Shown here: one piece after another, positions 6,896 to 13,234 of the stretch
Numbering within the stretch: the stretch's first letter is position 1
Layout of the letters: each line of letters starts with the position of its first letter
From: an uncultured Clostridia bacterium
GTDB lineage: Bacteria > Bacillota > Clostridia > Saccharofermentanales > Fastidiosipilaceae
NCBI GenBank assembly: GCA_947253135.1
Contig: CAMXYS010000025.1
Coordinates: 1 to 15,512 of the forward strand
Length of the DNA stretch: 15,512 nucleotides
Reading direction: 5' to 3'
Notes under the pieces: generated by a model
The model's input: the letters and a program-made list of their open reading frames with translations, nothing else
The model's database searches: none
Told to the model about the DNA's origin: nothing
Program-made: the position numbers and the translations under genes

Positions 6896-7152
6896 GAAAG
6901 CGGAGGCGCTTATTGCCGGTTCTCCAGTTGAGCAGCGGCGGCATTCGCATTCATTCTATGTTTGTAGACGAGGGTTTCGGCGCCTTGGACGAGGAGAGTC
7001 TGGATGAGGCCATGGAAATGTTATTAAGGAGCAGGACTGCTGACCGTCTGGTAGGCATCATTTCTCATGTGAAGGACATACAGGCCTTAGTTCCGCAAGT
7101 GCTGGAGGTCGTGAAGACGGATAAGGGCAGTTACTTATCGATTAGGAATTAA
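6892..7152 (+). pseudogene. sbcC: sbcC 3' fragment (SMC-like exonuclease subunit, C-terminal ATPase piece)
   Basis: Only the last ~80 codons of an SbcC-type protein remain. Homology begins near 6922 (LQLSSGGIRI) and includes the Walker B/D-loop FVDEGFGALDEESLDEA, the H-loop GIISHVKDI and the closing strand KTDKGSYLSI. A full SbcC is about 1000 residues. The N-terminal Walker A, the coiled coils, the zinc hook and most of the ABC signature are missing. There is no start codon context, since the nominal GTG at 6892 overlaps the end of the ylxM relic. The fragment cannot hydrolyse ATP by itself. The junction with ylxM at about 6890-6920 joins two genes that are not normal neighbours, which points to a deletion or recombination event. 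The reading frame of the remnant is still intact, so the event may be fairly recent. Confidence 0.8.
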
Positions 7153-7298
7153 AAGGCGAGGTAGAGAAAATCTCAATGGCCTTGATGACTCGATGCTTGG
7201 GGCTGGATATCTGCAGCCACCGGGAGGAAATACTGTACCCCTTCGAGTGGCGGTGGTTAAGCTTTCCCGGCTATTGATGGGCTTGTTTTCTGCTTTTG
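7153..7298. other. Unassigned stretch after the sbcC fragment
   Basis: No gene is supported here. One plus-strand frame stays open from about 7140 to 7348 (segment MLGAGYLQPPGGNTVPLRV near 7190-7246) but has no ribosome binding site, overlaps the terminator of the channel gene, and is not recognised. It may be more relic coding sequence. Confidence 0.3.
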
Positions 7299-7320
7299 AA
7301 AAAATCCAAACTTGTTTTGG
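7299..7320 (-). terminator. Terminator of the potassium channel gene
   Basis: On the minus strand, CCAAA-ACAAG-TTTGG (7320-7306) is followed by a T6 run (7304-7299). The stem is only 5 bp, so it is a modest terminator. It begins about 25 nt after the channel stop codon. Confidence 0.5.
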
Positions 7321-7344
7321 TCCTCGGCAGAAACTGTGTGACTT

Positions 7345-8352
7345 TTAATTGCTTGGATCGCCTAACCCTCTTAATTTTTCGACCTGTTCCTCACGCCCTA
7401 AAACAATCAGGACTTCACCGATAGAAAAACGATGGTCAGCAGGAGGATTAAAGAGTAATTCATCATCCTTATTTTGTTTAATCGCCAGCACACTCAGACC
7501 GGTTTTTTGGCTAATTTTAGCTTCAGACAGCAGCTTATTTTCTAAATAGGAGTGTGGCATGACCGTCACTTCTTCCAGATCAAGTTCCACACCGCCCACC
7601 TGGGTAATGACATCTAAAAAGGAAATGACATGCGGTTTGGTCATTAAAGCGGCCATCCTTTTTCCGCTGATTTCAACAGCGGAAAGGGTCTTATTAGCGC
7701 CGACTTTCATGAGCTTTTTACTACAAGCAGGGTCGGTTGAATTTGAGATGATGTAGATTTCGGGGTTTAGGTTCCGGGCTGTCAGAACGGTTACGATATT
7801 ATCGACATCTGTATCAAAGGTGCTGACGAGCCCCTTGGCCCTCATAATACCTGCCTCTTCCAGGCAGTCTTCTTGGGTCGAACAGCCTTCAATAGCCAAA
7901 ATATTTTCATCATTGTAGGCTTTGACGTCATCAGCGGAGGTGGTCACGACGAGAAAATTAAGCTGCTCTTCAGTGAATTGATGAATAATCACATTGGCCA
8001 TTTCTCCGGAACCGCAAATGATGTAGTGATCCTTCAGTTTTGCAATTCGATTGTCCATTCTCTTCCCCTTTACAATGCTGCGAACCTTGCCTTCGACGAA
8101 CATAACCACCAAGGTTGTGAAGGCATAACCAACGATGCCGACACCTACGAAAATCATGAAAATAGAGAAAATTTCGGCCGGCGCATCCATTTTAGCGACT
8201 TCTCCAAAGCCTACCGTCGAAACCGTTATGACTGTCATATATAAGGCGTCAATAAAGGAGATCCGCAAAAGGAGCATGTAGCCGATAATGCCCACGGCGA
8301 TCAGCAATAGGAAGGCATAGAATATAAATTTAAGCGTCTTTTTTTCTTTCAT
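7345..8352 (-). CDS. Two-TM potassium channel with cytoplasmic RCK (TrkA-N/TrkA-C) domain
   Basis: This 335-residue protein has the MthK-like layout. TM1 is about 8-29, followed by a pore helix and selectivity filter TVGFGE (46-51), TM2 at about 61-86, a Rossmann-type RCK/TrkA-N domain from about 107 (IICGSGEMA), and an RCK-C domain over the last ~80 residues. It should form a tetrameric plasma-membrane K+ channel gated by ligands bound to the RCK ring. The filter has Phe instead of the common Tyr, which is seen in other prokaryotic RCK channels. The last Gly of the GxGxxG nucleotide motif is replaced by Ala (GSGEMA), so the bound ligand may differ. A longer open frame reaches upstream to 8583, but the extra 77 residues look non-coding and the TM1 start fits ATG at 8352. 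The leader is G-rich. The gene is transcribed alone. Confidence 0.88.
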   Translation of the reverse strand: MKEKKTLKFIFYAFLLLIAVGIIGYMLLLRISFIDALYMTVITVSTVGFGEVAKMDAPAEIFSIFMIFVGVGIVGYAFTTLVVMFVEGKVRSIVKGKRMDNRIAKLKDHYIICGSGEMANVIIHQFTEEQLNFLVVTTSADDVKAYNDENILAIEGCSTQEDCLEEAGIMRAKGLVSTFDTDVDNIVTVLTARNLNPEIYIISNSTDPACSKKLMKVGANKTLSAVEISGKRMAALMTKPHVISFLDVITQVGGVELDLEEVTVMPHSYLENKLLSEAKISQKTGLSVLAIKQNKDDELLFNPPADHRFSIGEVLIVLGREEQVEKLRGLGDPSN

Positions 8353-8356
8353 AACA

Positions 8357-8375
8357 CCCCGACACCCCCACCCTC
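8357..8375 (-). promoter_or_regulatory. G-rich leader/ribosome binding region of the channel gene
   Basis: The minus strand reads GAGGGTGGGGGTGTCGGGG just before TGTT-ATG. This replaces a normal AGGAGG. Runs of G this dense could form alternative RNA structure, and a similar run precedes the 4-hydroxybutyrate dehydrogenase gene. Confidence 0.5.
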
Positions 8376-8385
8376 GATTGAGAAG

Positions 8386-8391
8386 ATTATA
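8386..8391 (-). promoter_or_regulatory. -10 element of the channel gene
   Basis: A perfect TATAAT on the minus strand lies 34 nt before the channel start codon. The sequence 17 nt further upstream (TCCTAT) is not a good -35 box, so only the -10 is supported. Confidence 0.4.
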
Positions 8392-8498
8392 ATCTATTTT
8401 GCCTAAAAATAGGAGCTCTGACGACTTGAATGAGAAGGGTAGCTTCAATTTTTGAAGTCGCCGGCAGAAGAGATTTCGGATAAAGACATATGCGATAA

Positions 8499-8711
8499 GT
8501 TGACCGGACGGAACGGTACGCTGAGGAGGCGGCAGGAGAATTTGAAGGGAGGACGAGTTGGCAAATGGACAGGGAACTGACACCCCGGCAGGTGGAACGA
8601 CTGCTGTTGGAGAAGCTTTCAGACAAGAAGGTGAACCGAGAACGATGGAAGGCCTACAACAAGGTTCAGAGTAAAAAGAGGTTGCTCCAACGTGGAGTCA
8701 ACCTCTTTTGA
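8499..8711 (+). other. Short open frame, probably a gene remnant
   Basis: The plus strand is open for 70 codons (8499-8708) with an ATG at 8565 (48 codons). The residues (RYAEEAAGEF, then RQVERLLLEKL and SKKRLLQRGV) loosely recall the helical repeats of RecX, but this is a weak impression. The last 12 codons lie inside the terminator hairpin at 8674-8709, and no good ribosome binding site precedes the ATG. That argues for decayed sequence rather than a working gene. The rest of the gap between the channel gene and the next gene (8394-8498) holds nothing I can identify. Confidence 0.2.
8674..8709 (-). terminator. Strong terminator of the split-barrel protein gene (bidirectional)
   Basis: AAAAGAGGTTGCTCC (8674-8688) pairs with GGAG-T-CAACCTCTTTT (8694-8709), a 15-bp stem with one bulged T and a 5-nt loop. 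On the minus strand it ends in TTTTT and stands 35 nt after the stop codon of the gene at 8744. The plus strand ends in TTTT. Confidence 0.85.
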
Positions 8712-8743
8712 TGACTACATCAGGTCAACGCTGTAAGAAGGAC

Positions 8744-9133
8744 TTAGCCTTGGAAGGGCTTGCCGGCAATCGGACCGGAGTCTAATGTGTCAATTCTTTT
8801 GATGTCAATAATGACAGCGGCAGCCTTCGGTCGCACACCCGCCTTTTCTTGGGCTAGGGCCATGTTTTCTTCATCTGTAAAGCTGGTTGCTCGGCCGACA
8901 AAACGGTAGCCGTGGTTCGCTTCACGGTTGACAAAAGCGACAGAAATTTTGCCGTTGGCCTTAATGTTAGCGTGGTGTTGACCATCTGTGTTTTCACAGA
9001 AGATCAGACGTTCGTCGTCTAGGACACGCATGGTGCGCTTGGGACCGACATTGGGGTGGCCGTCATTGTCAACGGTGGCAATGTAGGCCAACTGTTCTTT
9101 GATTAAATTTTTCATATCATCGTTTAACTTCAT
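8744..9133 (-). CDS. Pyridoxamine 5'-phosphate oxidase-like (FMN split-barrel) protein
   Basis: At 129 residues this is a single-domain member of the pyridoxamine-phosphate-oxidase-like, FMN-binding split-barrel family. Visible family features are an opening helix followed by AYIATVDNDGHPNVGPKRTM (typical 'la.v..dg.Pnv.p' strand), then LIFCENTDGQHHANIKAN and ISVAFVN. The C-terminal strand is AAVIIDIKRIDTLDSG. Such small proteins bind FMN or a related flavin/F420-type cofactor and act in redox or detoxification chemistry; the substrate is rarely known. It is unlikely to be a true PdxH, which is longer (about 200 residues). TAAGGAG lies 7 nt before the ATG. It is monocistronic, with a good sigma-A promoter carrying a palindromic operator candidate and a strong terminator. 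This suggests a tightly controlled stress or signal response. Confidence 0.85.
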   Translation of the reverse strand: MKLNDDMKNLIKEQLAYIATVDNDGHPNVGPKRTMRVLDDERLIFCENTDGQHHANIKANGKISVAFVNREANHGYRFVGRATSFTDEENMALAQEKAGVRPKAAAVIIDIKRIDTLDSGPIAGKPFQG

Positions 9134-9236
9134 GGTGAAACTCCTTACCTTTGGCTACTAAATTTGTTTCATACTTGGGAAGTAAAAATATTACGAATTG
9201 ATGAGTGCTATCAATCCAAAATTTTTTTACTAATAA

Positions 9237-9265
9237 AGATTATTTGTTAACTCATGAGTTGTCAA
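9237..9265 (-). promoter_or_regulatory. Sigma-A promoter of the split-barrel gene with palindromic operator
   Basis: On the minus strand TTGACA (9260-9265), a 17-nt spacer and TAATCT (9237-9242) form a near-consensus promoter, leaving a leader of about 95 nt. The perfect 12-bp palindrome AACTCATGAGTT (9249-9260) sits in the spacer and touches the -35. A protein bound there would block RNA polymerase, so it is a likely repressor operator. Confidence 0.65.
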
Positions 9266-9447
9266 GCGCTAACTACAACACTGTTAGAATAATCTGCTAA
9301 TCCTTTTGGAACAGGAACCTTAAAAAATTCAATAACCATAAAACCAACAAAATTAGACAAAGAGCACAAATAATAAGCTAAAAAAGAATGATTGACTGTC
9401 AAAAAAATAATGAAAAAGAAGAATGGTCGACAGAAAATAAAAATAGA

Positions 9448-9476
9448 TTTACAATGATACCAGTGAATCGTTATAG
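9448..9476 (+). promoter_or_regulatory. Promoter of the 4-hydroxybutyrate dehydrogenase gene
   Basis: TTTACA (9448-9453), a 17-nt spacer and TTATAG (9471-9476) match sigma-A elements at 5/6 and 4/6. The start point would fall about 50 nt before the ATG. Confidence 0.5.
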
Positions 9477-9517
9477 CTTGCTGAAATATAGAGACCTACT
9501 GGCCTTGTGCGATATGT

Positions 9518-9530
9518 AGGGGTGGGGGGA
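9518..9530 (+). promoter_or_regulatory. G-rich ribosome binding region of the 4-hydroxybutyrate dehydrogenase gene
   Basis: AGGGGTGGGGGGA ends 4 nt before ATG at 9535. It lacks the usual AGGAGG core and resembles the G-rich leader of the channel gene. Confidence 0.5.
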
Positions 9531-9534
9531 ACTC

Positions 9535-10680
9535 ATGAAAACATTTTCAATTCATCCGTCAATTACGGAGTACGAAACATTTAAAGATTTTGCTGCTGAC
9601 GCAGGGTTAGGTGAAAGCGACCTGATTTTTACCAATGAATTTATCTATGATCCTTTTATCCGCCCGGCCAACTTACCTTGTCCCGCTCTCTTCCAGGAAC
9701 GTTACGGGCAAGGTGAACCGACTGATGAGATGATTGACGCCATTCGGATGGACTTCCCCGCCGGTATTAAGCGTGTGATTGCTGTCGGTGGCGGTACGGT
9801 CATTGATATTGCAAAACTCTTGATTTTAGAGCCTGTCTCCGACCAGAGCTTGCCGAGTAAGGGCTTGACTGAAGCGATGGTGACCAAGGCGGTCGATGTT
9901 GAAAAAACAAAGACCTTGTTATGTGTCCCCACAACCTGTGGTACCGGCAGTGAAGTGACCAATGTTGCTATTACAGCCCTTTTGCAAAAACAAACTAAGA
10001 TGGGCCTAGCCTTGGATTGTATGTATCCCGACAAGGCAGTTTTAGTTCCTGAAATGATTGCCACCTTGCCCTACAAATTTTTTGCGACGAGTTCAGTGGA
10101 TGCCATGGTGCACTGCGTTGAATCGTTCCTGTCACCGAAGGCGACAGATTACTCTGCTATCTTCTCTATTCAAGGCATTAAGACAATTGTGGCTCACTAT
10201 CGCCAAGTGGTGCAAAACGGGCTGGAGACTTGGTCTGACCATGCGGCAGCCTTTTTGAAGGCTTCCAATTATGGCGGTATTGCCTTTGGCAACGCCGGCT
10301 GCGCAGCAGTTCATGCTTTGAGTTATCCTCTGAGCGGTCAATACCATATCCCCCACGGAGAGGCCAATATGTTGATGTTTGAGGCGGTTATTCGCAAATA
10401 CATTGAGAAACAGCCGGTCGGGCGGATTAATGAACTGGAAGATGTCTTGGCCGAGGCCTTTGACACAGACACGACGGAAGGAATTTGGGACCGCTTGTTC
10501 CAGCTGCTAAATGACATCTTGAAACGCAATCCTCTAAATCATTACGGTATTAAAGAGTCCGATTTAGAAGTCTTTACAGAAAGTGTTATAGCAGGTCAGC
10601 AAAGACTTTTAGTCAACAACTATGTGGAGTTGGACCACGCCGACATGATGGATATTTATCGCAGTTGCTATGATTCATAA
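9535..10680 (+). CDS. 4hbD: 4-hydroxybutyrate dehydrogenase (iron-type alcohol dehydrogenase)
   Basis: This 381-residue class III (iron-dependent) alcohol dehydrogenase closely follows the Clostridium kluyveri 4-hydroxybutyrate dehydrogenase pattern, as I recall that sequence. Shared segments include LIFTNEFIYDPF, GQGEPTDEMI, GGGTVIDIAK (85-94), PTTCGTGSEVTNV (132-144), LPYKFFATSSVDA, NYGGIAFGNAG and the C-terminal GQQRLLVNNY. Metal ligands are Asp189, His193, His260 and His274. It reduces succinate semialdehyde to 4-hydroxybutyrate with NAD(P)H in the cytoplasm, or the reverse; in clostridia this links succinate or 4-aminobutyrate to butyrate formation. Partner genes (4-hydroxybutyryl-CoA transferase or dehydratase, succinate semialdehyde dehydrogenase) are not in the window. 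It has its own promoter and is followed by a hairpin. The subfamily call is strong because the match extends through non-catalytic segments. Confidence 0.85.
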   Translation: MKTFSIHPSITEYETFKDFAADAGLGESDLIFTNEFIYDPFIRPANLPCPALFQERYGQGEPTDEMIDAIRMDFPAGIKRVIAVGGGTVIDIAKLLILEPVSDQSLPSKGLTEAMVTKAVDVEKTKTLLCVPTTCGTGSEVTNVAITALLQKQTKMGLALDCMYPDKAVLVPEMIATLPYKFFATSSVDAMVHCVESFLSPKATDYSAIFSIQGIKTIVAHYRQVVQNGLETWSDHAAAFLKASNYGGIAFGNAGCAAVHALSYPLSGQYHIPHGEANMLMFEAVIRKYIEKQPVGRINELEDVLAEAFDTDTTEGIWDRLFQLLNDILKRNPLNHYGIKESDLEVFTESVIAGQQRLLVNNYVELDHADMMDIYRSCYDS

Positions 10681-10696
10681 AATTTGTTGATGAAAC

Positions 10697-10724
10697 CAAG
10701 CAGAGAAAGCGTTTTCTCTGCTTG
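10697..10724 (+). terminator. Hairpin after 4hbD, weak terminator with cre-like core
   Basis: CAAGCAGAGAAA (10697-10708) pairs perfectly over 12 bp with TTTCTCTGCTTG (10713-10724) around a 4-nt GCGT loop. Only ATTT follows, so termination may be partial. The next gene starts 27 nt later and could be reached by readthrough. The central GAGAAAGCGTTTTCT (10703-10717) also resembles a catabolite-responsive element except at its first two bases. Confidence 0.55.
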
Positions 10725-10751
10725 ATTTGAATTATAGGCGAGGAAAGACCG

Positions 10752-11576
10752 ATGATCAGCTACCTTTCGGCCTCTGTCTGTGGTCTGAAAAAGACCTTTC
10801 TCGATACTTTTATCAGCACGTATTTTGCCACTTCTTTAGCTGGCAAGGTGGTAGTTGGCCATTATGTTCCGGCTTATGCCTTGCCGACCTGGATTGGCTC
10901 TTTAGCCCTGGGTGTAGCAATTTCAGCCTCACTGATTGTTTTATTGCTCAATCAGAAAAACCGCCAGAGTCACCGCCGCTTGGTAGATGATTTTGCAGAG
11001 GACTGGTTGACCATGTCCAACCGCCTATTGCCAAACCGGCTGCAGGTGGACATTAATTTAGAGGTGAATCCTGAGACGGGTAAACCTTTGCCGTGGAAAG
11101 AACAGAACTCTTATTTACAAACGATTCGAACACGGGCCTTGAGCCCGGCTTCAGATGCAGAATACCAAGCTATTCTTAACAGCTTGGAGCGATTGGCAGA
11201 ACGTGCCTTTCGCAACCGTGCGGACCGCTATCATTTTTATTTGCCTTTGGAGCTCTATGCTGAGACAATACAGAGTTTTTTGAGCGGCTGCACAGATATG
11301 AATTACCTGGAATCGGAACGTTCCGTCAATCTTTTCAACGATTTTTTATGCCATCAACAAGATATCAGAAACGGTCTCCTGCGGAGGATCAGCCGAAGTT
11401 ATGGGAGCCGTTTTTGGAATTTAAACCAAGCCTACGACCTAAATCCGCAGGCTGAGTTGACGTGGGAGCGAAAGCGATTGGGTTTGCCTGAGCGGCCAAA
11501 GCGGCAGCCGGCAAAAATAGGTAGGACCAGATTAGAGCTTGACCGCAGGAAAGGAGGGGGCAGGTCGTTGTTCTAA
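10752..11576 (+). CDS. Unrecognised one-TM membrane-anchored protein
   Basis: I do not recognise this 274-residue protein. A hydrophobic segment at about 47-66 (WIGSLALGVAISASLIVLLL) is followed at once by NQKNRQSHRR, a positive stretch that places the rest in the cytoplasm. The first 45 residues are moderately hydrophobic and could form a second, weaker membrane segment or hairpin. The soluble part is rich in Arg, Leu and Glu and probably mostly helical (for example SLERLAERAFRNRADRYHF), and the tail is strongly basic (RPKRQPAKIGRTRLEL, then RRKGGGR). No catalytic motif stands out. AGGAAAG lies 4 nt before the ATG, the frame is long and uninterrupted, and the permease gene follows after 30 nt. 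Translation is therefore likely, and it may be a partner or regulator of that permease. Confidence 0.7.
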   Translation: MISYLSASVCGLKKTFLDTFISTYFATSLAGKVVVGHYVPAYALPTWIGSLALGVAISASLIVLLLNQKNRQSHRRLVDDFAEDWLTMSNRLLPNRLQVDINLEVNPETGKPLPWKEQNSYLQTIRTRALSPASDAEYQAILNSLERLAERAFRNRADRYHFYLPLELYAETIQSFLSGCTDMNYLESERSVNLFNDFLCHQQDIRNGLLRRISRSYGSRFWNLNQAYDLNPQAELTWERKRLGLPERPKRQPAKIGRTRLELDRRKGGGRSLF

Positions 11577-11606
11577 TCCGGCAGTCATTATTACCTGGAG
11601 GTAGTT

Positions 11607-13112
11607 ATGGAAAATAAAAAAATCAATGGTTCACAAGTTGCAAAAACTGTGACCGGTGAACCGCCGGAAGGCTTTATGACAGAACGTTTTCCTTTGCGAA
11701 AACGTGAGTATGGGGGGGAACAACCGGGTATTAAAGTCGGACCGTTTACCATTCGTATTCCACTGGTCCACCACGAATGGCAATGGACTGAGTTCCTAGC
11801 GGCGCTCTTTTTAGGAGTAGCTTGTCTGGGTGCCGGTGTTCAAACGACAATTACCACCTTTGGTCTGGATGTACCGGGTAACATAAAAGCTTTAGGGTTG
11901 ACAGAAAACAGCATGTTTTTGATGGCCCTGACATTCGGTGTCCTAAATGCTGCGTGTTATTATTTGCCGTCATTGCTGGGCGATCCTGTAGTGCCGGGTT
12001 GGATTACTCCGGCCTTGCCTTTAACTTTGGCCTTTTTGGGCCAGTATGCTGTGCCGGACTTTGCGACTAATCAGGTCGACCGAATCCACGCTATGATCGC
12101 CCTACAGCTCTTAGTAGCTCTTATGTTCTTCTTAATGGGTGTGACTGGTTTGGGCCGCAAGTTGGTAGAGAAGGTGCCGGTTGCCATCAAAGCGGGTATT
12201 ATCCTCGGAGCTGGTGTTACTGCCGGCATGAATGTTATTCAGTCCAGAATGCCAAAGGCTCCTTGGACGGTCGTAATTGCTGTCTTATTGTCATACTTGT
12301 TCTTGTTCAATCGCTCTTTTGAGCGGCTGGCGGCTAAGCACAAGTTTTGGCGTGTTTTGCGCAATCAAGGTGTTGTACCGGCACAAATCTTTGCTATCGT
12401 CTTGGCTCCGATTATCTTTAAAGAGATACCGATGCCGCAAATTCAGTGGGGAATCACGCCATTAAATTTTGGCTGGGTAGCTCAGCACTTTACTATCTTT
12501 GGTATTGGTTTTCCCGCCATGCAATATTTTTTATCAGCCCTGCCTTTGGCTTTAGCGATCTACATTATTTCTTTCTCGGACATTGTTTTGGCTCAGGAAA
12601 TTGTAACAGAGGCCTGTGCTGAACGTCCGGATGAAAAGGTGGACTTCAGCCCGAGCCGGTCCAACTTGGTCAGCGCGATCAGAAACGTCATCATGGCCCT
12701 TTTTGCCCCTTGGGTGCCGCTTTGCGGTCCACTGTGGGCTTCCGGCTTGTTGACGATTACAGAGCGCTATAAGAGGGGTTATAAGACGATGCGGTCATTT
12801 TGGGGAGGTGTTTGCACCTTCCGGGCTTCGACTGTTATAGCGGTTATGATTTTGCCGCTGGTTACCCTGATCAAACCGGCTTTTGCGATTTTCTTCGGTA
12901 TCACCATGGCTGTTCAATGCTACGCTTGCGGCAATATCGGCATGCGCATGGTGACCAAGGCTTCAGACCGAGGTATTGCTACCGTTATGGCAGGTGTTTT
13001 AGCTTGTGCAACACCGGCTTGGGCCTTGCTAACCGGTATTGTCCTGTGGTTCTTGATTGAAGGCACAGAAGTCATTCATGAGAAACTTGAAGAAAGAAAG
13101 AACAAGCGTTAA
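11607..13112 (+). CDS. Polytopic permease, nucleobase-transporter-like (NCS2/DUF3360-type)
   Basis: This 501-residue integral membrane protein has about 12 or more hydrophobic segments after a 55-residue hydrophilic N-terminus. Features recalling the NCS2/SLC23-like superfamily are the early segment LGDPVVPGWITPALPLTLAF, the Gly-rich KAGIILGAGVTAGMN, and PLCGPLWASGLLTITERYKRG in the second half. The length and layout also fit DUF3360, an uncharacterised family of membrane proteins of about 490-517 residues. No Walker motif or ABC partner is present, so it should be a secondary transporter. The substrate is unknown and a nucleobase is only a guess. GGAGGT lies 4 nt before the ATG. It follows the one-TM protein by 30 nt, likely on one transcript, and is the last gene before a long terminator. 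A link to 4hbD, such as organic acid transport, is possible but not shown. Confidence 0.65.
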   Translation: MENKKINGSQVAKTVTGEPPEGFMTERFPLRKREYGGEQPGIKVGPFTIRIPLVHHEWQWTEFLAALFLGVACLGAGVQTTITTFGLDVPGNIKALGLTENSMFLMALTFGVLNAACYYLPSLLGDPVVPGWITPALPLTLAFLGQYAVPDFATNQVDRIHAMIALQLLVALMFFLMGVTGLGRKLVEKVPVAIKAGIILGAGVTAGMNVIQSRMPKAPWTVVIAVLLSYLFLFNRSFERLAAKHKFWRVLRNQGVVPAQIFAIVLAPIIFKEIPMPQIQWGITPLNFGWVAQHFTIFGIGFPAMQYFLSALPLALAIYIISFSDIVLAQEIVTEACAERPDEKVDFSPSRSNLVSAIRNVIMALFAPWVPLCGPLWASGLLTITERYKRGYKTMRSFWGGVCTFRASTVIAVMILPLVTLIKPAFAIFFGITMAVQCYACGNIGMRMVTKASDRGIATVMAGVLACATPAWALLTGIVLWFLIEGTEVIHEKLEERKNKR

Positions 13113-13157
13113 GCTGCCTTGCTAAGGCCAGCCCTGCAGAACAATTGCCCTCCCCAC

Positions 13158-13208
13158 AAACACCCTCTTTTCCTGTTAATTTAAAATCTGGAAAAGAGGG
13201 TGTTTTTT
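13158..13208 (+). terminator. Strong terminator between convergent genes
   Basis: AAACACCCTCTTTTCC (13158-13173) pairs perfectly over 16 bp with GGAAAAGAGGGTGTTT (13190-13205), with an AT-rich 16-nt loop and a T6 tail. It ends the permease transcript. The sensor kinase gene ends 27 nt beyond it on the opposite strand, and the stem would stop that transcript too, though with a weaker T-tail. Confidence 0.9.
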
Positions 13209-13234
13209 AACTTAAACAAGCACTTTTATTAAGT

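Larger units (their letters stand above)
9134..9534. other. Divergent intergenic region
   Basis: About 400 AT-rich bases separate the split-barrel gene from the 4-hydroxybutyrate dehydrogenase gene. The region contains a promoter for each, a 12-bp palindrome (9249-9260) and a small inverted repeat CTAAC-N9-GTTAG (9269-9287). Nothing coding is visible. The part from 9290 to 9447 shows no feature I can name. Confidence 0.6.

Noticed and set aside
6366..7344. Insertion sequence or phage boundary near the relics
   Set aside because: I found no transposase, integrase, terminal inverted repeats or target-site duplication by eye.
8353..8583. 77-residue N-terminal extension of the potassium channel
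   Set aside because: It crosses the G-rich leader and the -10 element, and channels of this type start just before TM1.
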